A stretch of 64,000 bases of DNA from assembly GCF_018691265.1 (NCBI RefSeq), contig NW_024881282.1, positions 52,087,122 to 52,151,121 of the forward strand, read 5' to 3'. The DNA comes from Tyto alba. Its lineage: Eukaryota; Chordata; Aves; Strigiformes; Tytonidae. Each line of letters starts with the position of its first letter. The first letter of the stretch is position 1. The notes below the pieces were generated by a model that had not been told where the DNA came from, did no database searches, and was given only the letters and a program-made list of their open reading frames with translations. Of this stretch, positions 23,180 through 34,763 are shown piece after piece. Made by a program: the position numbers and the translations under genes.

Positions 23180-23915
23180 GAGTGGCTGGGGAGCAGCTCT
23201 ATAGGAAAAGGCTGGGGCTCCTGGCTGGCAGCAGGCTAAAACCTGAGTTAGCTACATCCCACGCGTAGTGGGGAAGGCCAAGAGCATGCTCAGCTGTGTC
23301 AGTAGGAGCACCATGTCCAAGAGAACATCCCCCTTCACTTCGCACTCATTAGAGCACAGCTGGAATGCTGCGTTCAGTTTTGGGCCCTACAGCACAAGAA
23401 AGACATCAATAAACTGGAGTGAGTTTGGCAGAGGGCCACTGTGATGGTCAGAGGTGGGGCACTTGCCCTTAAAGGAGATCCTGAAGAATCAGGGCGTCTT
23501 CAGCCTGTGAAAATGATGGCTCTGGGGAAACTTAAGAGCAGTGCCTACTAACCAGTACTAACTAACTAGTACCTACCAACCAGTACCAGTGCCTACTGGT
23601 TAGGTTACTGAGAAGCTGGAGCCAGGCACTTCCTAGCAGTGCATGACAGGAGAACAAAGGGCAATGGCCATGAAGTGGTACAGAACTGAAGTGGCAGATC
23701 TGACTGGGTATAAAGGAAAACATTTTCCCAATGAGACTAGTGAAATGTTGGAACAAGAAGGTTGTGCAGTCTCTGCCCATGGAGGTTGCCAATACCCAAC
23801 TGGATAAAGCCCTGAGCAACTTGGCCTGACCTCTAGCTGATCCTGCTTTGGGCAGGAGGTTGGACTACAGACCTCCTGAGGTGCCTTCCAGCCTGAATTA
23901 TCCAGTGATCCTGTG
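23180..23915 (+). mobile_element. CR1 LINE 3' end (5'-truncated)
   Basis: The 3' part of CR1 is recognisable throughout: CTGGGGAGCAGCTCT near the start, then CTGGAATGCTGCGTTCAGTTTTGGGCCC, later AAAACATTTTCCCAATG, CTGCTTTGGGCAGGAGGTTGGACTA and GACCTCCTGAGGTGCCTTCCAGCC, ending TCCAGTGATCCTGTG. This is the order of the ORF2 end and 3' UTR of avian CR1, closing near the octamer-type tail. It is truncated at the 5' side and has no intact ORF. It contains a local duplicated and inverted patch at 23539-23603. Confidence 0.88.
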
Positions 23916-23924
23916 TTTCACACA

Positions 23925-24225
23925 ATACATAGTTAAGCTGTACAACTCTGCTTCAAAATGCTGCAGACACTGTAGGTCAACGTAGGTTTCAGAAGCTGGA
24001 CAGGATCACCAAAGGGAGATGCACTGATGTTTTGGGTCTGAACCCCAAACACAGAGGATGGGAAATGTTAAGAGGAAATATTACAGTAGGTTTGCTATAA
24101 TCTCATATTCTTCCTTGGACAGCAGTTTATGGCCACTGTTAGACGTGGGTTACTGGGCTAGATGGACTGGCTGTCCATTTCCCAAGCTATTACAGCTCTT
24201 TTTGTGTTCTTATTTCTATAAAATA
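23925..24225 (+). mobile_element. Older CR1-type relic (ancestral sauropsid lineage)
   Basis: The stretch TTAAGCTGTACAACTCTGCTTC, a middle with CAGAAGCTGGACAGGAT, and the end GGTTACTGGGCTAGATGGACTGG with CAGCTCTTTTTGTGTTCTTA follow the 3' end of the ancient CR1-like repeats common in turtles and crocodilians (TACTGGGCTAGATGGACC ... TTCTTATGTTC). Divergence is higher than in the CR1 that abuts it on the left, so it is probably older. Confidence 0.6.
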
Positions 24226-25552
24226 TGCCATCAGTGTGAGCTGCTGTTTCAAACCTAAAATTTTGCAGAGCTTTTAATTACAGGGAAGCGCAGTTTTTAG
24301 AACGTCATCCCTACCCTTGGAAGGAATAGTAAAATAATGAGGCTTTTCAGCGTATTCTTTTTTCAGTCAATTTTCATAATGACAGTATTTGGGGGGAAAT
24401 TGAAGATTGTAGCTTGTTACCAGAAAGTACCAGAAATGTTGTAAAGAGATCTATTTTTATTTAATTTTTTTACTTCTTCAAAAGTTCAACAAGTTCATCT
24501 CAATCTGCCTTTCAAGGTCATCCATCTGAATCAATGATCTTAGCTCCACCAGTTCTGATTTTTTGAATAAAATTGTAATTACCAGCCTTTTAAGCACCAG
24601 CTGTTCTATTGAAACATGATACTGGTGGTGTACTCAGTCCTGGTGGAAAAATATCTGTGAGCTGCTCTTCACTGAAGCCTCCTAGCTGATTGCAAGCATT
24701 TATGGTCACAGAATTAAAGGGGCCACAACCAGATCGTGTATGGATACAGTTGCCTCTCTCCTTTTGTGAATTACCCTGTTCAAACACGCATTTGGACCTC
24801 CACTGTGCTCATTCCTTATAAAATAAGGAGAAGAATGAAAGTACAATATAATACAGTATAATGTGCAAAGGAATGATCTGTTAGCTTGTCCACATGACAA
24901 GCCATATGATATCAATGCACAGAAGCAGAGATGCTTTGGGGAAATGTTTCTCCCTCGTTATTTAGCAGCACCCATTATTTAGCACTGTGTACTGTCTTCA
25001 TCAACAGAAGACCAAGGTTAACATTTAAGGTGAAGGTTACAATCTATGTGTGGTAGGATATGGTGCTAGAGAAGAAATCAGCGACGGAAGGAGAAGCAGA
25101 AGAAGTGCACTTCCAGCAGGATTTTCAGGAGAATTGAAAGGCTGATTGGCACAGGAAGTGGCATGGGAAAATAAAAGCAAGAGGTAGAATTTGTCTTGGC
25201 AGGAAAGTGATGTTCCACTATTAGAAATGCCCGCAGGCCAAAAAGAAAGAATTCCTGTGCTGAGATTTAACATAGATTTTTCAACTGCTTTAAAGCTCAG
25301 ACCCTACACTAAATATCTTCGTCAAGCACACACAGTTTTAGCTATATAGAAGTTTTCTGTCATGTTCAGAGAAGCCAGAGATCAGTGTTTATTTATCCTC
25401 TCAAACTGGGATCGTGGCAGTGTCTGGTGCAGATGGGTGAGATGAGAAGAGCAATCAGGCGCTGGGGTGTGCCTGCCAACTGCTGCAGCCCTGCCTCCCT
25501 TCCCTTCCCCTGAAAGATTTTTTCTTTACATATTCTATTATGGTGTATTTTC

Positions 25553-25572
25553 TTTTTTTTTTTTTTTTTTTT
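25553..25572. repeat. Poly-T run (20)
   Basis: Uninterrupted T20 followed by CCCC. No retroposon body was recognised beside it. Confidence 0.9.
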
Positions 25573-28500
25573 CCCCTTCTATTTGTATAAGAATGAGGAC
25601 AGTGGTAGTTTAGCAACACATCTGAACAGCAGCTCCTGCCAGGTCAGCGTGCTACCAGAGGGCACTGGGGCCTGAGGATGCAGGGGAGGGATCTTGTGGT
25701 GTCAGCCACGAAATCTGAAGCACTGCGGTAGTGCTGGCTGATTAGCCATTGCTGTATTTTTCTCTCTTAATTGCATGGCCTTTTCTCTCTTCAAAGCCAG
25801 GAAAATGTCCACAATGTCAGAAGTCTTTATGTATGAGGATGCTCATACCTCTGCAGTGTGCCATCAGGAATCGCAGTGTCTGACAAGTCCCTGCTCTCTG
25901 TAAATCTTTCCCTTACACAACAGACCTTAAGCAGCATTCCTGTATTCAGTGCTCCTGCCGGTCAGACCATTAACTCACAAGGTCCCAGTTCACGAAGACC
26001 TTTATGCACATAATGACATATCTCTTTTCCTAATGATGGCACTTAGCATGCAATCATTATCCCTAAACCTGGCCTGAAGAAGTATTTCTTCCTGAGTCAG
26101 AGATAAGTGAATACCTGGAGTCAAAAGGCAGTGCACAAGGAACAGTGAAGGAATGCAATGCTACATTTTTGCTTCTTTATTATACAGAAATTAATAGAGA
26201 AAAAGAATATGTGCCTATTTCAGCTGGAAATACTAGTACAATTGATTGGAACTAACAAGGTGATTTCCGCTGTGCCACCCCTGTCTATCCCTGATTGCAG
26301 ATATTTGTTGTGGGAATTATATTTTATTGCTTTTGTATACAGCACCTTTTGCGGCAGTAGTTCTTCATCTCGTGCAGGATCTCTAAGCACTCCTATATGA
26401 CAGGTTATAATAACTGGTAACAAGTATGGAGAACTCCTGTTGGTCATCATTAAGGTCTTGCTGAAAAGGGAAATTCAGAATGACCACATGAATTAATAAA
26501 AAAAGACATACAGGCTAGAGAGCTCAAATTATTTAATGTAAGGTGACATAAAAGACTGAGACTACATCTTTCTTTTCAGAGATGCTCATTTTGTCACTTC
26601 TTTGATATTTGCCCTTGCTTTATACAGTATCTTCAGGGGTTGTATCATGGTAACTGAGGTTGAATGCGAAGTCTTTTATTTTGAGATACGTAACTAGCGC
26701 CTCACATCTCCAGAAGGAACCCCTACAAACAGTTTGAGAACTTCCAGTTCCTACTCCTGCGCTGTGCCTGGCTTCTGCTAGCCAACACGAGGTCATTTCA
26801 TCTTGGTATTTCATTGAATTGGTGTGTTAGTAATGCATCTAATATGATGTCTTAATGAAATGCAACAGTGAGATACAGTCATAGCATATGAAGGCTATGT
26901 AAGGAAAAAATGGCTGTTTACTCTGCATGGAAGAGGAAGTCTGATATTTGTTCTTCTGAAAGTTGGAGGCTCCAGCTCTGGAGTAGGCAAAATGCACAAT
27001 ATACATGTGGTGTTAACTGAATTTTAGAGCTGGTGATAGACATGCAATCCCAGTCAGTTGGCAGGGATTCACAGAGCAGGCAGAGGCTGCTGCAACCAAG
27101 TAAGCTTCCATATGCTGCCTTGTCTCAAAACTAATCTGGAAACAGGCAGAAAATACTTTGTCATACCATGGCAAATTCTTGGCTTCATAGCCAAAAATGC
27201 TGCTGGGGTTTGTGACTAGCATCAGACACATGGTACTAGTGTTTTTGGCATGAACTCTGGGCTGAGAGCACCCAACTGATCCCATGCAGGTCACAAGGTG
27301 GTCTTTAGGGGCTAGAAATCCTTGGCCACTAGTGACTAGTGGCTGGTGTTGGAAGCAGAGAGAGTCCAAGGCGAAGAATCTCCATATACCACTATCTGTG
27401 CTCTAGGCTATCCATCTTTTGTCAGAACACAAGGGTACAAAAAAATAAAGACCCTTAATTGGCAATAGGTATTTCATGAACTCATGCTAAAAATGTGATA
27501 TTTGTTTCCTTAAGTTATGATTTTTTTGCAGGAGTCTCCTTCTTTTTTGTTTTTTGTTGTTTTGGTTTGTTTTTTTTTTCCTCCATGAGATTACAATCTT
27601 AGAGAAACAAAAAATGGCTCCTGTCAACTTCTATGACAAAAGGTGATTACAGGATTACAGTATTTAGTTTCTCCTTGAACAGATTTCATACTTTTTTAAC
27701 CCTCTGTTCCTGTTGGTCGTTTGATATCTGAATGTGTTTATCTCTGAAGGCATCTCTCCCAGCGATCCTGAAGAACTCTTTTCCTCCAGGGTCTGAGTTT
27801 ATATATTACTTACAGATGCAATACACAAAGCCTATTCTCAGATGCAATCTCTTAAACCTGCAGAATGACTGATCAAGCTGTTGGCTCAATTTGCTATTTG
27901 ATCATTCAGCTGATAAAGTGAATCTTGACTCAGTCAGATTTTCCATGGTAGATCGATCAAGTGATGGAAGATGAATACTGTATTTTCTCACCCTAAGATA
28001 ATGGAGGAAAGGATCAGCATCACTAGACATCTATTTTGGTAGGTAGTTTAAGCTCTGAAGCTTGATTTTTATCAGCTATTAATCTCCTTGAAAAATAACG
28101 GCGTATCAGAATGACAGCATTTATAGTCACTCTGCTGTTGTGTAAATAGCTATGTGAAGTGCACAGGAGCCATGAGTTGACCCTAATGTGTTTCATAGCA
28201 GTGACCCACTAAGACAGTGTGTTTTACTGATAAATGATTTTGCATGAGATTGCCTACAAATGACTAACAAGTGAAACAATCTGAACTAATAATAGCAGCA
28301 TGCAGTAGAACTGATCTACCCCTGAGAATCACATTTTGACTTTTTCCTTTTAAAATGAATTTGATTTCATCTGGACTAATTCAGTCCTCATCAGCAAATA
28401 GACAATAGGAAAATTACTTTTGGAGGAACATAAAGGCAAAGCCAAAAAAAAAAAAACCCAAAAAAAAGCAAAAGGGAGATAAATATAAAATATATCCTTG

Positions 28501-29998
28501 GATAAGATTATAGCTGGTCTCTTAACAGTAAGGATGTGAGACAATTTCAAAGTTCCCTTCAATTTGTCAGAACTGAATAGTAATCAAGTGAAAAATGACT
28601 TCCATCTTAATATACCGTTATTCTCCCTTAATATAGAATGTACCATCAATTACTGAAAATGCTGCTGAAACTGTGCATGAATTCATTAAGTATACTACAT
28701 GACATGACTTCTGGAGAATATTTTTATCACACTGGCCTAGTTTACACATTATCCTTTCCCTTCTTCAGAATGTTTGCGAATGATCAAGAAGTCCATACAA
28801 CACACACCCTTTGCTTAACTTTTCAAATTTTATTAAAAAATATCACAAATCCTATAGATCATTGTGGATCCCAATCCCTTCTGAAAACAAAAATATTGTC
28901 CTTTTTAAAATATATAAAAATAAAAAATACAACTTTCTGAAGCATTTTAATTAATTGTAATAAGTGAATAATTAGTGAGTTCTTTTGTTTTTGTAAAGAT
29001 AAAGAGAATTTTTAGTGGTAGAAGACATAATAATTAATTTTAAATGTCTTCATTGAAAATGAAAGAACCTAAACAAATATAGCAGTCAATCCATTGGCTC
29101 TGTGTATCCTAATAAAGTTTAATTAGATGTAATCACCTTCTGTCATTTCCACTTCTCCTGACCTCTGAAAGTGTGGCATTATAAAAACCCAGCTTGCCTT
29201 TCTATACAGGAATCAATTTCAGGAAATCAAGGATATGTTTGAACAGTCTGAATTTCTGGATAAATAAAGGTTCTTGAACTACTGACCACTTCAAAAACCT
29301 CTGAGCTTATTCCTTAGTAGATATTGCATCCTCATTCTCTGTGTCCTCTAATATGAATGACTGTTACTTGCTATTAAATCTATCAGATGGAATTGTTGCC
29401 TGTGGCTTTTCCGCATCACATCTCAAAGCTACCACAGTTAATATTTCTGCCAATCTCAGGCATATTTATTTTTGTTTACCTAGATGCCCAGTTTTCTTAT
29501 GTGCATTTTTATTAAGAAAATCCTATTAATCTAATGGAAAACATGAAATGACTGTATTTAGTTAAAGGAGATGTCCTACTGCTTGAATGCAAAAGTTATT
29601 ATTCTGCCTTTAGGCTGAATCAAAAAATTTTCTTTCTTACATCCAGTCTTCTGGTGTGATTATGTTCCAGCAAAACCTCACCCAAATCTACACAAGACTG
29701 GTTGTTTATATTATGAACTTTACTACTGGAAAAGAGAAAAAAAAAATCCATTCTTATCATTTTTAGACCTTTCTGGAATTCTCTGTACCAAATGGAAAGG
29801 AACTTTCTTATCTGCTCAGAGACTGATGTGAGAGAAAGCTGTATTGCCTGTGAATGTATTATCTGGATAAAATACCTGCTTTTCAATAATGTGAGAAAAG
29901 GATGATAGTGGCCATGATACCCACATGCCTGTAAAGCTCTGCATTTTGCTGATATCTTTATTTACACACCAAGCAGAAAGATGAATCTTCCATTTTCT

Positions 29999-30020
29999 AA
30001 AAAAAAAAAAAAAAAAAAAA
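29999..30020. repeat. Poly-A run (22)
   Basis: Uninterrupted A22. No upstream processed gene was recognised that would make this a retroposed tail. Confidence 0.9.
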
Positions 30021-33000
30021 TTATGATGTGAAGCAGTTGAGAACTGTTTTTTTTTTCCTGTTACTCCTTAAATTAGTCCCCAAGTCTTATGCTTGCTTGT
30101 TAGGCTTATAAATACAGACTGCTTCCTTTTCTGCTCTGGCTGCTTTCCACAATATTGGCTGGCCTCAAAGGATGGGGAAGAGAAAGAAGCATGCTGACAG
30201 TGCCTGTACTTTCTGTGAATCTCACTTATTGTAGCCTACAATTCGTATGAATTTCAGCTCTGAGGCATTTGCTTGTACAGCCATCACATCACCAACAGTT
30301 TCTCCAGCTGCCCCAAATCCTCATCTCCAACTCTATTTTAAGGTCCCTGTTGCGCCACACCTTCTGGGTGAAGAGAGAGAAACAAAACATTTATTCGCCA
30401 GTGTCTTCTGGATTTGCAATACCTTAGAACCTAACCCCTGCAGTTATCTGTTGGGGAAATAGTTGCCACATTCGTTTAGTTCAGGAATGCCAAGCACCTT
30501 TCCTGTACTGGGGGCTTTAAGTGTTTCATAAATAAATGATTCAGGATTTGTGCACTTAATCCTCCTTGCGCGGAAACCACTGAGGATATTATTCACTTCA
30601 GAATTAAGAAACCTAAATGTATGTGTCTATACATGGGTGTTGACATGTGGGTTTGAAGTGCTTGTTACAGGCAGTGCACATCTAGTCAATGCCGGAGCCT
30701 GGAGAGCATTTCAGCTGGCCTGTGCAGGGAGGCTCGAGTGAGTTGCTCACACTGAAGTACCTGGTGCTACCTGAGGTGTAACTGAGGCATCCACACTACG
30801 ATGGTGGATACGAGGCAGGACCTACAGAAGATCCATGTCCTCCCAGAGCAGCAGTGGAAGGCCAGGAAGATGTGCTTGTGCATCTTCATACCAGCCACTT
30901 GTATGTAGCAGCTTCCTAGCCCTCTGCTCTGAAAGGAGTTGCATTTCCCTCTCACAGGCCTCTGACCCCATTGACTGTCATCTCAGTTTAGACACGTGGC
31001 TCACCTGTGACACTAACATGTAGGCACCTACATATAGGTTTCATAATCTGGAGCTGAATTTCTCTCTGAGGCTCACCACTGGGCACCCGTTTTTACCGCT
31101 TTCTACCGCTCAGGGATTGTACCACCAGATTCTGGAGAGTTCTGGAGTAGGTGTTATAAAACACTGCATTCAACAGGAAGACTAGAAATATGCAGTCAAG
31201 GAGTTTGGTTGTGAAATGTGCAGATTTAGAGCACCCCGAGAGCATGCGTTGGAACACAGTCAAGCCTTAAGGCAGCTGAGCATACAGAGGACATGGACAC
31301 ATGTACACAGGCAGGGCACTGGCTAATGCAAGGTACAACCATCCCTAAGGCAAGTTGGTCCTAAATATTTAGTGGGACTGTTTAGCCACTTTTGACTGTT
31401 GGGGTTTTTCTTCCATATCGCTTCTCAGACCATGCACCAAGTTTAGATTACAGGATCCAAAGACTGGACCATTGTTCTTCAGTGAAAGTTATCTAGATAG
31501 CAGGTACAACAGTGCCTAACTTGTCTGATGCCTAGGACAGCCATAAACATAAAAATAAACTCTGTGCCCCAATATATTTAAAAGTGGGTATATTAAATTG
31601 AAAATCATTGGAAAGTACATGTTGAATGTCTTGAATAACATTTGACAATATATTTACACTTCTCTTTTACACAACTCACTGTCAGAGAAATTGATAAGAA
31701 ATAGCAGCAAAGTTCATCTTGCAACAAGACTAAGGTTTCCGGCCATATCGACACCATCACGCATAGACAACCAGACTGGCTTTTCTGGAATTAACCTGAT
31801 GAGGAAGTACAAGAGTCTACTGTGAGGAAACACACAGAAGCCATTCAGACCTGGAAGTGTGTAGCTGCATTGGCACGGCACTGCTCTGAGCTAATATGTT
31901 CTGCAAACACATCTGAACTGCCCTGACCGTAGAACTGCTGCCTCCGCGTAGTGCTGGGCACTACGTAGTGCCTGGCGACCTGCTGGCTTGGGTTGGCTGT
32001 AATTCAGGTGCTTCATTACATGGCAGAAACTTGGCCTTCATGTCTAAGCATAAACAGGTAGAGGAATTTCAAGTTTGAGCCATTGCTCTTTTCTTCAGCT
32101 CATCTGAGTCAGACTCTATTTAATAATACATAGCTTCAAGACAGACTTCATTGCTCTAGTGCCAAACTGTACAAACTTTAACATATCCTCTGGTTGTTTA
32201 AGTCGTTCTTAGACACAGATGTTTGCTGCCACTCTGATGTCTGCATACACAAAGGACTGATGAAAGCACATTCACTCTTAATTATACAATATATTTCATC
32301 AGTGTTTTAAACAAAATTTCTTTGCTCTATCCAGATTTCTTCTTCTATTGTTAACTGATGTAGCACTGTTTTCAGGAGGGCTTTATCTCTCAGCAAAGAC
32401 ATGTGGTTTTCAAAATTCCTTACATTGTGTAGCAGACTTAACTGATGTGGTCCATTTATTCCCCCTCCAGCACATTATCTGCAGTATGTAAAATGAATTA
32501 TTACCTCTTCTCCAGTGTAACAATGCATTATGCTCAAGAGAAGGCCCAAGACTTGTAGTCCATGTTCCCACAAAATGTTCTTCCATGATGTCTGGTTGTC
32601 TCTAATTATACTTACTTCACTAACTGGTCATTGATATTGTCCTAATAGTATTAAAATTATATATTAACATAAAAACTTTATTGAACTTGTTCCCAAAGGA
32701 CGTTACAAGCTGAGGGTGAAACTCATTCCCATGCAGCTCATTTGCCAGCCAAGAGAATACAGATTTTATGTGTGATTTATTGATGCATGTCCCAGCTGTT
32801 CAGTGTCTGCTTAGGAGATTTTCATCCTGATTGCATAAACTCTGGGTAAAACCTTGCTTCTGTCTCACAGGAGTCTCATCGATTTTAAGTAGTACTATTT
32901 AAGTGTGTTAAGTGTGTAAAGCTCATTGCATTTATGTGAGAGTCACTTTGCTCAGCCCTAAAATCGGAACCACTTCTGACATAAAATACAGCTGCTATTT

Positions 33001-33990
33001 AATATCTCAAAAATGCTATAGCAAGTTTAAGATGAGGTGTGGAAAATACCATATTCCTATGAAACTGCAGCAGTAAAGTAGACAAGAAGCATATAAATAT
33101 CCTCTCTGAAATTAAGACTCTATTATGCTGATTGGTAGTAAATATATACAAGTTCCTTCTAAACCCTTGCTGTGATCTGTTTCCCTGAGTCAGAAGAGAG
33201 ACTTACATCTATTGAATTATCAACTGCCTTTCCCATAGCATGTGGGGTTTCTCCCTGAAGTACCAATGCAGCCCAATCCTGCTTAGGTTGTGATAGCTGA
33301 TTAGATCACAGCTTGAAGTTTACACAATAATTGCTATCAATTTAATTATTTTACCTTTTATTAAACACACTACTGATTTTCCACTATTCTCTCTCCCACT
33401 ATTCAGTTTTTATCTTTCCAGTCAGATGACAAAATCATCCAAAAGCTAACTAGCATTGAAAAGTAGGCCATGAAACCCCCACTCTTGCTCATTCTTTCAT
33501 GTTTTTATTTTTGAAGGAGACAGAGCAGTGTTGGTTGACATATGGCTACCATTTAGGTTAATGTTTTGTTTTGATGATGTTGCTAAAGTGGCTTAGAATA
33601 ACTTTTTCCCATGTTTCCACTTAGTGCAGCTATTGACCTGGCTATTGCATAGGTTTATTTGTAAATAGGTGTATAGATTTTATATTAATCACATTATTGC
33701 ACCTGTTCAGTTAGAAGATCAGTATATGTGTTTTGCAGAAGTCACTAAGAGTTTGGAAAGAGCGGACCTTGCCTGAGCCACATATAGCTATCCATCTCTG
33801 TTTTGTCTGCCTATCCATCTGTTATGTAGTCCTTGTTTTGCCTTTGGGAGGTCTTTTACTGGCTTCTCTCTTTTGAACTAACAAAAATTCAAGGGAGAAA
33901 ATGTCAGAACAGCTTTCGGGTTTTGGAGGCACATCGTAAATTGGAAACCATTAACAGTGTGAGGCACATTAATCCTAAATTATACGCTAG

Positions 33991-34075
33991 TACCCTGGTT
34001 TGTGGTGATGAAACACTAGAACAGGCTGCTCAGAGAACTTGTGAATGCTCCATCATTGGAAGTGGTACCAATCAC
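33991..34075 (+). mobile_element. CR1 3'-region fragment
   Basis: GATGAAACACTAGAACAGGCTGCTCAGAGAACTTGTGAATGCTCCATCATTGGAAGTG corresponds in order to the CR1 3' segment with ACAGGCTGCCCAGAGAAG, TGTGGATGCCCCATCCCTGGAAGTG. It is diverged and truncated at both ends. Confidence 0.6.
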
Positions 34076-34497
34076 ATGGCAAGGGTAGGAGTATAGACAG
34101 TGGAGGGTCATTTTACTCCAGCTGAAGACTTTTGCCAGTTTTACATTACGAGGGAAACTCCTGTTCTTGCTCAAAGTTCATTGAAGAAACAGCTCTGGAA
34201 ATACATGCAGTCCCTATCGCTGACTTCACACCTGGGCAGCTAATGGAGACCATATGGATATTTTGATCTGATTATCTGTTAATGGTGGAGGATCATGGCG
34301 AGGTGGCTGGCCATGCTGAGTTTTTGGGATCTATCTTCTGACTTTTATATCACTCGCCATTGAGCATTCCCTGTCTGCAGGAGAGTGCAGCCCTGTTCCT
34401 CTCAGTGACTACATATGAAAATGTCAAGCGTTCTTCTGAATACCTTTACCAGCAAAATTATTTAGGTTAAAAGTCACTTTATCTTTTAAATAGTATT

Positions 34498-34521
34498 CAT
34501 ACATATACATATATATATATG
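34498..34521. repeat. AT dinucleotide repeat
   Basis: TACATATACATATATATATATG, an imperfect AT microsatellite. Confidence 0.85.
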
Positions 34522-34743
34522 AGATCAGAAGGAAGACAGTAAGAGCTAAACTGTCTATATTCAGTCATTAATTTCTTCTATGTCTCCTTCTTATGAAATC
34601 CATTTTGCTAACCATGATCTACCCTTTTAAATCCATGCAGACTCTCATGAGTCACTTTGTACTTTTCAACATGTTCTAGCTTGTTGCTGACCAGTGATAC
34701 CAAGTCTTCCTCCATATCAATGTCAGATATAAAAAAATCCTTG

Positions 34744-34763
34744 TTTTTTTTTTTTTTTTTTCC
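34744..34763. repeat. Poly-T run (20)
   Basis: Uninterrupted T20 followed by CCC; no retroposon body is recognisable in the minus-strand sense. Confidence 0.9.

Larger units (their letters stand above)
24226..33990. other. Intergenic region, centre left
   Basis: AT-rich DNA with no gene I can support. It holds T20 at 25553-25572, a T-rich tract at 27542-27580, A runs at 28446-28468, A22 at 29999-30020 and a small perfect inverted repeat at 31947-31965. Segments 27850-28000 and 28085-28300 are rich in transcription-factor-like words and free of simple repeats, so they may be non-coding regulatory DNA. The open frames are short and unrecognised. Confidence 0.65.
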
